DNA of 64,000 nt from Cupriavidus sp. WGlv3 (GTDB lineage Bacteria > Pseudomonadota > Gammaproteobacteria > Burkholderiales > Burkholderiaceae), in the NCBI RefSeq assembly GCF_023952475.1, contig NZ_JALHRX010000001.1, forward strand, positions 248,001 through 312,000. Reading direction: 5' to 3'. Below are positions 1 through 8,862 of the stretch, in pieces. Under the pieces are notes generated by a model. That model had not been told where the DNA came from and did not search any database. It saw nothing but the letters and a program-made list of their open reading frames with translations. The position numbers were made by a program, and so were the translations under genes. Each line of letters starts with the position of its first letter. The stretch's first letter is position 1.

Positions 1-291
1 CAGATGTTCGGGCAGGTAGCCGATGCCGCGGCGTGCCGCCCGAAATGCGCGGCCGCCCACGTTGGCACCGGCCACGCGCAAGGTGCCGTGCGTCGGCGGC
101 AACAGACCCAGCATCATCCGGAACAGCGTGCTCTTGCCAGCGCCGTTATGGCCGATCAGCCCGAGCAGCTCGCCCTGCCCCACGCTCAGGCTGACATCGT
201 CGACGGCGCGCAGCGCGCCGAAGTGCTTGCTGACGTTGGACAGCACGATGGCATCCATGGCCGGTTCAGCGGCTGGCGTCGGCCGGCTCAT
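1..291 (-). CDS. nosF: NosF, ABC transporter ATP-binding protein of nitrous oxide reductase maturation (C-terminus cut by window edge)
   Basis: Only the first 97 codons lie in the window. The ATPase NosF drives the NosFY(D) ABC complex that supports copper-site (CuZ) assembly in periplasmic NosZ. The sequence shows an ABC-type start and a Walker A motif, GHNGAGKST, at about residues 47-55. The ATG at 291 is preceded by GGAGG at good spacing; an internal ATG at 258 has weaker support. The start overlaps the end of nosD by 26 bp, as expected for the nosDF order, so translation is probably coupled. nosY and nosL would be expected beyond the left edge, which cannot be seen. Confidence 0.93.
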   Translation of the reverse strand, partial: MSRPTPAAEPAMDAIVLSNVSKHFGALRAVDDVSLSVGQGELLGLIGHNGAGKSTLFRMMLGLLPPTHGTLRVAGANVGGRAFRAARRGIGYLPEHL

Positions 292-1552
292 GCCATTGCC
301 TCCAGTTGGCGCGGGCCGGGCGCATGCGCGGATATTCGTCGACCACTCCCGGCGCACGGATCACCGGAAACTGGCGCCCGGCCAGCCGCAGCGCCTGCAG
401 CGCGGGGCTGCCCAGCAGCAGCGCCACGCCCGGATAGCGCCAGCTGAGCCGGTCGACCACGTCATTGGCCCGGTACGGGATATCGCCCACACCATCGGCA
501 TCACGGTCCCAGCCCAGGTAGTTGCTCCAGTAGTTGCCTTGCGCGCGCTCGGACGGGTTGCGTCCGCCCCAGGCCTCGTCGCGCGCGCCCACATAGCGCA
601 CCGGCTCGCGGTTGCCGATAAAGTCATTGCCCTGCACCACGTTGCGCGTCGATCCTGCCGACAGGTGCACGCCGATGGCGTTGCCGAGCACCAGGTTGCC
701 GCGCAGCTGCGCATACTCGACGTCGTAGATGAAAAAGCCGCGCTGGTTGTGCGCGACCACGTTGCCCTCGATCACCGAGTCCTGCAGCGTGCGCAGCATG
801 ATGCCGTGGTCGGCATTGGCCCAGGTGCGGTTGTTGCGGACCACCTGGTCGCGCACTTCCATCAGCGCCAGTCCGCCGCGGTTGCGGTAGCTGTCGTTGT
901 CTTCCCACAGGTTGTGGTACGAGTTCATGTAATGAGTGCCATAGCGGCTATGGTGCAGCCGGTTGCCGCGAAACACGGCATGGTGCGAGACGTCGACGTA
1001 GAGCGCGTCGCGCACGAAGCTGATGTGGTTGTCGAGGATGCGCGCGCCGCGCGTGTTGTAGAGCTGCACGCCGTTGCCGCGCTGCGCCGAGTTGTAGTCG
1101 CGCTTGCCGGTGATGGTGTTGGCCTCGACGCGGACCTCGTCGGCCTTTTCGATCCACAGTCCGAACAGGTTGTAGGTCAGCTCGCAGTGCCGCACTACCG
1201 CGCGGTGCGCGCCGGGCTGGATGTAGATGCCGGCGTTCTGGTCCTTCAGGCTGTCGCCGGAGTCGCGCACGATCAGCCCCTCGACCGTCACGTCGGGCGC
1301 GGCGATGCGCAGCGTATCGCCGCGCAGAGCGCCGCTGAGCGTGGGCCGCGCGATGCCGCGCAGCACCAGCGGCCTGGAGACGGTAAAGTTGCCGATGTAG
1401 TGGCCGCGCGCGATCTCGATGGTGTCGCCGGCAGCCGCGGCATCGATCGCCGCCTGCAGCGACTGGCCGGGCTGCACGCGCCAGGTCGCTGCTTGCACGC
1501 AGCCTGGCTCGCACGCAAGGCATAGGAAGGCGATACCGAACAGCAGCTTCAT
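266..1552 (-). CDS. nosD: NosD, periplasmic copper-processing protein for nitrous oxide reductase
   Basis: This 428-residue protein has a Sec signal peptide (MKLLFGIAFLCLACEPG, cleaved near VQA) followed by a right-handed parallel beta-helix (CASH/PbH1 repeats), seen as repeated N-N/G-N-x-I/V turns throughout. NosD works with NosF and NosY in building the CuZ cluster of NosZ in the periplasm. Its ATG overlaps the nosR stop in an ATGA arrangement and its end overlaps the start of nosF, so nosR-nosD-nosF form a tight transcription unit. The length is normal for the family. A longer open frame extends upstream, but those residues are antisense or out-of-frame nosR sequence. Confidence 0.95.
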   Translation of the reverse strand: MKLLFGIAFLCLACEPGCVQAATWRVQPGQSLQAAIDAAAAGDTIEIARGHYIGNFTVSRPLVLRGIARPTLSGALRGDTLRIAAPDVTVEGLIVRDSGDSLKDQNAGIYIQPGAHRAVVRHCELTYNLFGLWIEKADEVRVEANTITGKRDYNSAQRGNGVQLYNTRGARILDNHISFVRDALYVDVSHHAVFRGNRLHHSRYGTHYMNSYHNLWEDNDSYRNRGGLALMEVRDQVVRNNRTWANADHGIMLRTLQDSVIEGNVVAHNQRGFFIYDVEYAQLRGNLVLGNAIGVHLSAGSTRNVVQGNDFIGNREPVRYVGARDEAWGGRNPSERAQGNYWSNYLGWDRDADGVGDIPYRANDVVDRLSWRYPGVALLLGSPALQALRLAGRQFPVIRAPGVVDEYPRMRPARANWRQWHEPADASR

Positions 1553-4158
1553 GCGGCCAGCATCCCCATCGCCTTCAGCGCCAGGAACAGCGCGGCACCG
1601 ATCAGCAGGTTCTTGAAGCCGACATAGCTGAGCATGTCCATCACGGTGGCGCGGCGATGGTGGCCGCGCCACCACGGGCCGTCCTTGACATAGCGCTTTG
1701 CCGACAGGCGGATCAGCACCTCGTAGAGGCTCCAGCCCAGCCACCAGCCGATCACCGCGCCGGCGCGCAATTGCCCGCTGGCCGCCAGCGCCCACGCCAC
1801 GGTTGCCGCCAGCGCGACGGCCACACCTGCCAGCTGCAACGCCGCGGCGGAGCGCCAGCCCTGCCCGCTCCAGGGCCACAGGTGGTCCCATAGCTCGGCG
1901 AAGCAGCGCGCGGCGCCGATCGTGGCGGCGTAGGGCGGCGTCACGGGCTCGGTCGGCATGCGCGGATCGGGGCCCGACGGCTGTGCCGCGGCGGCCGTCA
2001 CCGGCACCAGCGGAATGAAATACCCGTCGCGCCCCACCGGCGTCAGCGGCAGCCCGTCGCGCTCGCGCCGCTTGCGCTCGCGCGCCAGCGGCGGGCAGCC
2101 GTGCGTATCGGTATAGAGCACCATGCAGTCGAGGCAATGCAGGCACTCGCGCTGGTCGATGCGGCCATCGGCATCGATCGCCTGCGCGCCGCAGCCCGCC
2201 GCGCACGCCTTGCAGCGGTTGCACTCAGGCTTGCGCCGCAGGCCGAACCAGCGAAACGTGCTTGGCATTGCCAGCGCCGCGCCGAGCGGGCACAGGTACT
2301 TGCAGTAGGGCCGTTCGATCAACAACGACAGCGCCAGCAGCGCGCACGCGAACAGCCCGTAGGGCCACGCGCGGTTCGCGATGCCGACCAGGAAGGTGGT
2401 CTTGAACGGCTCGATCTCCGCCAGCCGCTCGGACAGCCCCATCGAAAACACCGACACCGCCAGCAGCCCGAAGAACACGCCGTACTTGACCCACTTGAGC
2501 CGGTCGTGCCAGCGCCGCGGCAACTGCCGCTGCCAGCGCTTCAGCCCCACCAAGCGGCCGAGCTTGTAGAGCGCCTCGGACAGCGAGCCGAACGGGCACA
2601 GCCAGCCGCAGAACAGCCCGCGCCCGAACAGCAGCACCGTGACGATGATGAAGATCCAGAAGCAGAAGATGAAAGGGTCGCTCAGGAACAAGGCCCAGTC
2701 CCAGCGCAGCAGCAGCGCGTGGAACCACGTCAGCACCTGCGTTACCGAAGGCTGCGCCATCGCGCCAAACCCCACGAAGACGATGCTGAGGGCCCAGGCC
2801 GTGTACTTGAACGCGTTGACCGGCCATTTGTGCCGGTGGGTGGAGCGCCGCGTCAGGCGGTCGCGCAGCGCGTAGACCAGCGTGACCGCGCCCAGCAGCG
2901 CCACGAACAGCGCGATGGTGCCGGCCTGCCGGCGCCAGACCTTGCGCCACGGCGCCTCGGGCACGTCGATATGGGGACGGCCGCCCTGCAGCAGCGCCGC
3001 CGGCAGCCAGTACGGCGCGTCGAAGCTGGCAAAGCTGCGCGTGCCGGTGGCGCGGTCGACCCGGTTGCCGAGGAACGACAGCTTCCACGGATACGCCGCC
3101 GAGAACGCCGGCGAACGGATCACGAAGATCGCCGACTCGGTCGGCGCCGGCGCGCCCGGCGCGGCCACGCCATAGAGGTTCAGGTAGTCGAGGTCGCGGA
3201 AGGTGAAGGCGTCGGCGTCCTGGCGCACCTGCACCCGGTCATAGATGCCGCCACGCACGAAGCCCGAGCCCTTCAACGACTCGGTGCCGGCGGTACGGAT
3301 CACGAAGATGGCATGTTCGCCCGGCCGCACCTGCGCGCGCAGCCCCTGCCAGCCGGCATCGCCCAGCACGCTGCGTGCGATATCGGGATGATTGAGGTCG
3401 CCGAACCACAGCTCGATAAACGGCCCGCCGCTGCCTGGCAGGCCGACCTGCGCGGGCTGCACCAGCAGGCGCTGCACCGCGCCCATCGCCACCAGTTGCG
3501 GCCAGCTGTAGTGCGTGCCGCTTTCAACGTAGCGCGCCGGCGCGCGTTGCGTCGGCGCCAGGATGCCGACCTGCCGCGCCACCGCCGCACCCGCCGTGGT
3601 CAGCACCTGGTTCTGCGCGATCACCGTCACCGTGGCGCCCGAAATCGCATCGACCCCGACCACGCCTTCGTCGGGTCGCGACTGCCCCACTTCGATCTTG
3701 TCTGCGACCGACTTGCCGACGTATTGCCGGTTGAATTCCAGCAGCGCCGATTCCGGGATGCCCAGCAGCAGGATCGGCTCCGAATGCTTCAGCACCTTGA
3801 CGCCGGCATAGCGGCCCTGCGTGTCCATGCCGATCAGCGTCACCACCGGCTTGCCCGAATACGCCGGGGTATCGGTGATGTCGGTGGACAGCATGACGTA
3901 GCCGAGCAGCTCGCGCGCGCCGCCGGGGCCGGTGCGATAGCCCTCGACATAGGGCGGCTGGCCCAGGCGCGCCGAAAAATGCGTGGCGCCGGGCAGCACC
4001 TGCGTACACGGCACCAGCGCGCACAGGTCGGCGGCGGTGGCGAGCTGCGGCGGCAGCTCGGCCTCGTAGGCGCCCGCATGCGCCGGCGCGACCAGGCCGG
4101 CCGCGAGCAGCCACGCGGCCAGGACCGCGGCCAGTCCTTTGAAGATTGCGTGCATCAT
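1549..4158 (-). CDS. nosR: NosR, membrane iron-sulfur flavoprotein for N2O reduction
   Basis: NosR is a polytopic membrane protein needed for nosZ expression and for electron delivery to NosZ. The protein, about 869 residues, has a signal peptide, then a periplasmic FMN-binding domain with the covalent flavin motif SGAT (within DAISGATVTV). Several transmembrane helices follow (for example IALFVALLGAVTLVYAL), with CGWLCPFG and CKYLCPLG motifs. A cytoplasmic ferredoxin-like pair of cysteine clusters (CNRCKACAAGCG and CLHCLDC) lies near the C-terminus. I chose one of the tandem ATGs at 4158/4155 because the signal peptide starts there; neither has a strong ribosome-binding site, and an upstream alternative start to 4206 is possible. 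It follows nosZ by 67 bp, the reverse of the common nosR-nosZ order. Confidence 0.95.
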   Translation of the reverse strand: MMHAIFKGLAAVLAAWLLAAGLVAPAHAGAYEAELPPQLATAADLCALVPCTQVLPGATHFSARLGQPPYVEGYRTGPGGARELLGYVMLSTDITDTPAYSGKPVVTLIGMDTQGRYAGVKVLKHSEPILLLGIPESALLEFNRQYVGKSVADKIEVGQSRPDEGVVGVDAISGATVTVIAQNQVLTTAGAAVARQVGILAPTQRAPARYVESGTHYSWPQLVAMGAVQRLLVQPAQVGLPGSGGPFIELWFGDLNHPDIARSVLGDAGWQGLRAQVRPGEHAIFVIRTAGTESLKGSGFVRGGIYDRVQVRQDADAFTFRDLDYLNLYGVAAPGAPAPTESAIFVIRSPAFSAAYPWKLSFLGNRVDRATGTRSFASFDAPYWLPAALLQGGRPHIDVPEAPWRKVWRRQAGTIALFVALLGAVTLVYALRDRLTRRSTHRHKWPVNAFKYTAWALSIVFVGFGAMAQPSVTQVLTWFHALLLRWDWALFLSDPFIFCFWIFIIVTVLLFGRGLFCGWLCPFGSLSEALYKLGRLVGLKRWQRQLPRRWHDRLKWVKYGVFFGLLAVSVFSMGLSERLAEIEPFKTTFLVGIANRAWPYGLFACALLALSLLIERPYCKYLCPLGAALAMPSTFRWFGLRRKPECNRCKACAAGCGAQAIDADGRIDQRECLHCLDCMVLYTDTHGCPPLARERKRRERDGLPLTPVGRDGYFIPLVPVTAAAAQPSGPDPRMPTEPVTPPYAATIGAARCFAELWDHLWPWSGQGWRSAAALQLAGVAVALAATVAWALAASGQLRAGAVIGWWLGWSLYEVLIRLSAKRYVKDGPWWRGHHRRATVMDMLSYVGFKNLLIGAALFLALKAMGMLAA

Positions 4159-4225
4159 GGAAAGGCGGCAGGCGCGGCGCTGCCCGCGGCAAGGCGCCGC
4201 GCGCAATGCTCCGCGCCGGGCCGTC

Positions 4226-6166
4226 TCAGGCCTCGACGATCATGCGGCTGCGCATCTCGAGATGCAGCGCGTGGCAGAAGTGGGTGCAATAGCACCAGAA
4301 CACGCCGGGCTTGTCGGCGACGAAGGTCACCGACGCCGTCTCCTGCGGATTGACGATGAAGTTGATGTTGTATTTCGGGATGGCGAAGCCGTGCGTCAGG
4401 TCCTCGATCTTGTCGAGGTTGGTCAGGATCAGCGTGACCTCGTCGCCCCGCTTCAGCTTGATCTCGCGCAGGCTGAACACCGGCGCCTGCGAGGTGAGCT
4501 TCACCGTCACCTTGCGGCCGTTGCGGACCACGCCCGATTGCTGCGCATCCTTGATCGCCAGCGGGAAATCGTCGAGCGCGTAGACCTGCTTCGGCCGCAG
4601 CAGCTCGCGCCGGAAGATGATGAAGTCGTGCGGTTCGCTGTGCACCGGATGGTCCGCCAGCAGCACCATCTTGTCGCCGGAGATGTCGATCAGCTGCTCG
4701 TTCTCGGCGTGCAGCGGACCCACCGGCAGGAAGCGGTCCTTGGAGAACTTGCAGCCCACCGCCAGCAATTTGCCGTCGGCGGCGACGGTCTCGGATTGCG
4801 AGGCATTGAGGTGGCCGGGCTGGTATTGCACGTCGAGCCGGTCGATCACGTACTTGGCGCTCTTGTCGCCACGGTGGAAGCGGATCGCCGCGTCGATGTT
4901 CCACTTGACCACCTGGCTGTCCAGGAACAGCGTGGTGTAGGCATTGCCGCGCCCGTCGAAGGCGGTATGCAGCGGCCCCAGGCCGAGCTCGACCTCGGCC
5001 ACGATGGCGTCATCCAGCTTGGCCAGCTTGCCGTCGAACCAGTCCAGCACCCTGGCCAGCTCGATCACCGTGCCGGTCGGCGACAGCTTGCCGGCGCAGA
5101 TAAAGTACTTCTGGTCGGGACTGGCGTTAACGCCGTGCGGGTTCTTGGGCACCGAGACATAGGCGGTCAGCGCCGTGGCCGGGTCCTGGTTGGCGGCATG
5201 CGTGCCGTCGACCACCGGCACCTTGGAGTCGCCGATGGTCCTGAACTTGCCGGCCTTCACGGCCGCCTCGATGCGGGCAATGTTGAAGAACAGGCAGGCA
5301 TCGCGCTCGGCCGACATCATGTCCTCGAAGCGCACGCCCATTTCCACGTTGTACTGGTTGGTCGCGGCCAGCTTGCCGTCATACGAAGTCGCCACCAGGT
5401 CGCAGTTGCCGTCGATCCGCACCTGCCAGCGCACCGCCATCGTCTCGGCGTCGACGCAGGTGAACAGCGAGCGGTACTTGGTGCCGTCCTCGGTCGGCGT
5501 ATTGGGCAGCGGCACGCCGAACTCGGCGCCGCAGAACACGCGCGTGGTGTAGTTGATGCTGGCGTCGACGGGATCGCGCTTGTCCGGGAAGATGCCGTGG
5601 AAGCCCTGCACGTTGGGCAGCTCGGTGATCTTGTCGCAGATGAAGTAGTCGAGCCGGATGCGCGCCAGCCGGGCATTGATCTTGTCGTTGATCCAGGCAT
5701 AGCGTCCGTCGTAGTTGCCGTCCTTGTACGAGGCATGCACGTGATGGGTATCGCCGACGGTGTATTGCAGGCTGCCGTCGGGGCGCGTGCCCATCACGCG
5801 CTTCGATTCATTGGTGATGCCCCACCCCGTCAGCGCGTCCGGCACGAAGCACGGAATCCGGTGCAGCTCGCGCCCCGACGGCAGGCCCAGCACGCGCATG
5901 TCGCCGGCATGGCCGCCGCTCCACAGCCCGTAGTAGGTGTCCAGCTCGCCGGGCTTCAGGTGCACCGTGGTAGCGGTGTTGCCGGCATGGGTGGCGTGGG
6001 CACCGGCGCCGCTGGCAGCTGTCGCCGCGACCGGCGCGCCACCGTTGTCGGTGCACGCCGCCACGCCGGCAAGGCCGGCGAGCGCCGCGGTATTGATGAA
6101 GCGCCGCCGTCCGGGCGCAGCCGGTGCATCGTGGGTTGGCAGGGGATGCTGCGTATGCCTGGTCAT
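4226..6166 (-). CDS. nosZ: NosZ, TAT-exported nitrous oxide reductase
   Basis: NosZ reduces N2O to N2 in the periplasm. The 646-residue precursor has a twin-arginine signal (GRRRFINTAALAG, residues 19-31), which fits the clade I, TAT-dependent type. The beta-propeller domain carries the CuZ histidine motifs (DTHHVHASY, GPLHTAFDG, PGHLNAS, PLHAENEQ, HSEPHD). The C-terminal cupredoxin domain holds the CuA ligands in CTHFCHALHLEM: C627, C631, H635 and M638. All expected copper ligands appear present, so the enzyme looks functional. The ATG at 6166 has an AGGAA ribosome-binding site. It is the first gene of the nosZRDF block, about 120 bp downstream of an Nnr/FNR-like box. Confidence 0.97.
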   Translation of the reverse strand: MTRHTQHPLPTHDAPAAPGRRRFINTAALAGLAGVAACTDNGGAPVAATAASGAGAHATHAGNTATTVHLKPGELDTYYGLWSGGHAGDMRVLGLPSGRELHRIPCFVPDALTGWGITNESKRVMGTRPDGSLQYTVGDTHHVHASYKDGNYDGRYAWINDKINARLARIRLDYFICDKITELPNVQGFHGIFPDKRDPVDASINYTTRVFCGAEFGVPLPNTPTEDGTKYRSLFTCVDAETMAVRWQVRIDGNCDLVATSYDGKLAATNQYNVEMGVRFEDMMSAERDACLFFNIARIEAAVKAGKFRTIGDSKVPVVDGTHAANQDPATALTAYVSVPKNPHGVNASPDQKYFICAGKLSPTGTVIELARVLDWFDGKLAKLDDAIVAEVELGLGPLHTAFDGRGNAYTTLFLDSQVVKWNIDAAIRFHRGDKSAKYVIDRLDVQYQPGHLNASQSETVAADGKLLAVGCKFSKDRFLPVGPLHAENEQLIDISGDKMVLLADHPVHSEPHDFIIFRRELLRPKQVYALDDFPLAIKDAQQSGVVRNGRKVTVKLTSQAPVFSLREIKLKRGDEVTLILTNLDKIEDLTHGFAIPKYNINFIVNPQETASVTFVADKPGVFWCYCTHFCHALHLEMRSRMIVEA

Positions 6167-6288
6167 CTTCGTTCCTCGAACCGTCATGGCAAAGGCGGAG
6201 TCCGCTCCGCCGGCTTGCTGCTTGTGTTGTCTTGTGGTGGCTTGCTGCTGCCGGCTACAGATGGTCGAAGCAGTTGGCGCGATCGAGG

Positions 6289-6302
6289 TTGATGATCGTC
6301 AT
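6289..6302. promoter_or_regulatory. Putative Nnr/Dnr/FNR-type box in the nosZ-nosX intergenic region
   Basis: Read on the plus strand the site is TTGAT-GATC-GTCAT, a 9/10 match to the TTGAT-N4-GTCAA form used by FNR/Dnr/Nnr regulators. It lies about 123 bp upstream of the nosZ ATG and about 110 bp upstream of the divergent apbE/nosX ATG, so it could serve either gene. Regulation by low oxygen or NO is known for nos genes; its use here is inferred. Confidence 0.55.
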
Positions 6303-6410
6303 GGTTCTCTTGAATATTCATTATCGATGCATGTTTTTCTCCGGCGGCGCACACAGAATGGCGGCACGGCAAGGCTTACCGCCGCTTTCGCGATCGATAC
6401 CACCCTCGTC

Positions 6411-7487
6411 ATGCGCTTCAAGACCCTACTGCCTGCACAGCCTTCCCTTCCCCACATCGACCACGTTGACCACATCGACCGCAGGCGCCGCGCCCTCGTC
6501 CGCAGCGCCGCGAGCGTGCCGCTGCTCGCCACCGGGATGTTCGTGCGGCCGGCGCTGGCCGATCCCTCGGTCACGCGTGCATCACGCCGCTTGCTGGGCA
6601 CGCGCGTCGACATCGTCGTGCAGGACAACTGCCACGGCGCGGTGCAGGCCGCCATCGCCGCGGCCTTTGCCGAGATGGCGCGGCTGGAGCAGTTGATGAG
6701 CCGCTATCGCCCTGACAGCCAGGTCAACGCGCTGCAGCGCGCGGCGGGCCGCCACGCGGTGCGCGTGGCGCCGGAACTGATGACGGTGCTGCAAGCCGCC
6801 GCGGCAATTTCGGCACGATCGCGCGGCGCCTTCGATATCACCGTCGGCGCGTTCGCGGGCTGGCGCTTCGGCGCGGACGGCAACCGCTTGCCCGACGCCG
6901 CCGAACTGGCGCGCGAGCGCCCGCTGGTGGATTACCGGCAGGTGCGGCTCGACGCCCGCCGCGGCCAGGCCATGCTGGCCCGCCCCGGCATGCGCCTGGA
7001 CCTGGGCGGGATTGCCAAGCTGCCGATCCTCGATGCGGGCATGCAGGTGCTGCGGCGCCACGGACTGGCCAATGCGATGATCAACGGCGGCGGCGATGTG
7101 CTGGCCATGGGCCAGTTGCAGGGGCGCGACTGGCGCATCGGCCTGCGCGACCCGCTCGCGCCGGCCCGGCTGCAAGGCGTGCTGCAGGTGAGCGACGCCG
7201 TGGTGGTGGCGTCCGGCGACTACGAGCGCTGCTTTGCCATCGGCGGCCGGCGCTATCACCATGTGCTCGATCCCGCCACCGGCCTGCCGTCGGCCGGGCC
7301 GCACGGGGTGACGCTGGTGGCACCCACCGTGGCCGCGGTAAACGGACTGGGCGCCGCGCTGATGGTGGCCGGCCAGGCAGCCTGGGCTCGGTTGGTCGGC
7401 GGAGGCGCCGGCATCGATGGGCTGATCGTGGGCGACGGCGGCCGATGGATGTCGGCAGGCATGGCGCAACGTCTGCGGCTGGCCTGA
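6411..7487 (+). CDS. nosX: ApbE-family FAD:protein FMN transferase, NosX-like
   Basis: This 358-residue ApbE-family protein has an N-terminal twin-arginine-like export signal (DRRRRALVRSAASVPLLATG, residues 23-42). ApbE/NosX transfers FMN covalently onto a threonine of partner proteins such as NosR. The family motifs visible are DLGGIAKL, INGGGDV and HHVLDPATGLPS. It is divergent from nosZ, and NosR in this window carries the SGAT flavinylation motif, which makes NosR the likely substrate. I chose the ATG at 6411; an in-frame ATG at 6327 would add 28 residues ahead of the signal and is less likely. The nosX symbol rests on context as well as family. Confidence 0.88.
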   Translation: MRFKTLLPAQPSLPHIDHVDHIDRRRRALVRSAASVPLLATGMFVRPALADPSVTRASRRLLGTRVDIVVQDNCHGAVQAAIAAAFAEMARLEQLMSRYRPDSQVNALQRAAGRHAVRVAPELMTVLQAAAAISARSRGAFDITVGAFAGWRFGADGNRLPDAAELARERPLVDYRQVRLDARRGQAMLARPGMRLDLGGIAKLPILDAGMQVLRRHGLANAMINGGGDVLAMGQLQGRDWRIGLRDPLAPARLQGVLQVSDAVVVASGDYERCFAIGGRRYHHVLDPATGLPSAGPHGVTLVAPTVAAVNGLGAALMVAGQAAWARLVGGGAGIDGLIVGDGGRWMSAGMAQRLRLA

Positions 7488-7503
7488 ACACCTTGCCGCG
7501 GAC

Positions 7504-7533
7504 GAAAAAAAGCCGCTTCGAGCGAAGCGGCTT
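7504..7533 (-). terminator. Rho-independent terminator after the cytochrome c pair
   Basis: An 11-bp inverted repeat (AAGCCGCTTCG at 7510-7520 and its complement at 7523-7533) is followed on the minus strand by a T-run (A-run at 7505-7510 on the plus strand). It ends minus-strand transcription from the cytochrome genes, and it also lies just past the end of apbE on the plus strand. Confidence 0.8.
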
Positions 7534-7565
7534 CCTTGCGTGCAGGCGGCCAGCGCCGCCGGCCG

Positions 7566-7964
7566 TTACTTCTTCAGCACCAGGTCGCCCGGCAGCGACT
7601 CGATGTAGGCGGCCATGTCCTTCAGTTCCTTGCGCGTGAACGGGCGCGGCTTGCCATCCTTGCCGGTGACCGCCGGATTGGCGTTGACCTGCCCGGCCAT
7701 GATCGCGTTGGAACGGCCCACCAGCGCATTGCCAGACACCTGGTAGGACATCAGCGCGTGATACAGGTAGTCGGCATGCTGGCCGGCCAGCTTGGGGTAG
7801 TCGGGCGAAATCGGCTTGTTCATGCCGGCGCCATGGCAGGCCACGCAGTTGCCTTTTTCGACCAGGGTCTTGCCGTTGGCAAGATCGGCGGCCGAGGCCG
7901 GCATGGCGGCAGCACCCAGCACGAGTGCGCCGAGCGCGAACGAAAGCGTCTTGAGCGTCTTCAT
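7566..7964 (-). CDS. Small periplasmic class I c-type cytochrome
   Basis: This 132-residue protein has a Sec signal peptide (cleavage near ASA-AD, residue 26) and one haem-binding CVACH motif. The likely distal methionine is in the NAIMAGQ segment or further on. It resembles cytochrome c4/c553-type soluble electron carriers. It lies 10 bp downstream of a second small cytochrome gene on the same strand, so the two are probably co-transcribed and end at the hairpin at 7504-7533. The closeness to nosZ invites the idea that it feeds electrons to NosZ, but nothing in the sequence proves a partner. Confidence 0.9.
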   Translation of the reverse strand: MKTLKTLSFALGALVLGAAAMPASAADLANGKTLVEKGNCVACHGAGMNKPISPDYPKLAGQHADYLYHALMSYQVSGNALVGRSNAIMAGQVNANPAVTGKDGKPRPFTRKELKDMAAYIESLPGDLVLKK

Positions 7965-7974
7965 GTGGGGTCTC

Positions 7975-8322
7975 TTACCTGAGGGAATTGTTCTGCGTAT
8001 CGGCCTTCTGCTGCGAGTAGTAGGCCGCCACGTTGGCGATGTCCTGCTCGGTCAGCGTCGCGGCGATGCTGCGCATGGTGGGGTGCTTGCGCTCGCCCTT
8101 CTGGTAGGCCTTCAGCGCGTTCTCGATGTACTTGGCGCTCTGGCCGCCCAACAACGGCACTTCATAGATCTCGGGGAAGGACGCACGGTAGCCCGGAATG
8201 CCGTGGCATCCGATGCACATTGCAACCTTGTCCTTGGCAGCGTCTCCATTGCCCTTGACTTCCTGTGCCTGCACGGCCGTTGCAGCCGCGCCCAGCACCA
8301 CCATCGTGAGGAGCTTTTTCAT
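7975..8322 (-). CDS. Small periplasmic class I c-type cytochrome
   Basis: This 115-residue protein has a Sec signal peptide (MKKLLTMVVLGAAATAVQA) and a single CIGCH haem motif. A conserved PTMRSIAATLTEQDIANVAAYYS segment supplies a probable methionine ligand and the C-terminal helix of a class I cytochrome. It is the first gene of a two-cytochrome unit. The two proteins share the same design and probably act together in periplasmic electron transfer. Its upstream region (8323-8862) is the only place for their promoter. Confidence 0.9.
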   Translation of the reverse strand: MKKLLTMVVLGAAATAVQAQEVKGNGDAAKDKVAMCIGCHGIPGYRASFPEIYEVPLLGGQSAKYIENALKAYQKGERKHPTMRSIAATLTEQDIANVAAYYSQQKADTQNNSLR

Positions 8323-8862
8323 TGTCTTTGCGGATTGGAAGTTAAACCGTGTGACCTGCCCTGCCGGGCGGAGACGGTTTCAGAATGCTTCTGCGGAGCA
8401 ACCAGGGCAGCCCGTCGGCCCGAGGTGCAACCCGCCAGAGATGTCGCATCCGGTCGGTTTGCCGGGGTGTGGAACACCATTCTGGAACCACCTCGCGCAA
8501 TCGCCGCGACCCGGAAGGGCCGCTGGGACTTCTGAACGCGGACTGCCGGATACTGGAGAACTGGACGTGGGGGCGCGTCAAACCGCCGCATTGTACCGCA
8601 GCCGGCACCTGCCAGTCCAGCCAGCGGTCCGGGCCGCCGGAACCCTGTCTGACGGCCCCAACACGAACCGCAAAGGTCTTTTATACTGGCCCATCCCGGG
8701 AATCCGCACGACCGTTCGCGGACGCTGCCGCCAGCGGCACGCGGGCGCCCGTCACGGGCCCTTTTTCCATAACGAAAGCGCGCGTCACAGCGCGAAGAGA
8801 CCGCGCGCCAAGCACGCCAACCCGGCCCTCGTCCGCGAGCGGCCGCCACCTCAGGTTGCCTC
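8323..8862. other. 540-bp divergent intergenic region without a convincing gene
   Basis: The region separates the cytochrome pair (minus) from moxR (plus) and must hold both promoters. An isolated TATACT hexamer at 8682-8687 could be a -10 element for moxR, but no good -35 is found at normal spacing. Open frames across it run antisense into moxR and show no recognisable protein. I see no FNR-like box, hairpin terminator or repeat here. Confidence 0.5.

Noticed and set aside
2101..4353. Long 750-codon plus-strand open frame opposite nosR
   Set aside because: It is antisense to nosR, has no known domain and consists of Arg/Gln/Ala-rich sequence expected from GC-rich DNA.
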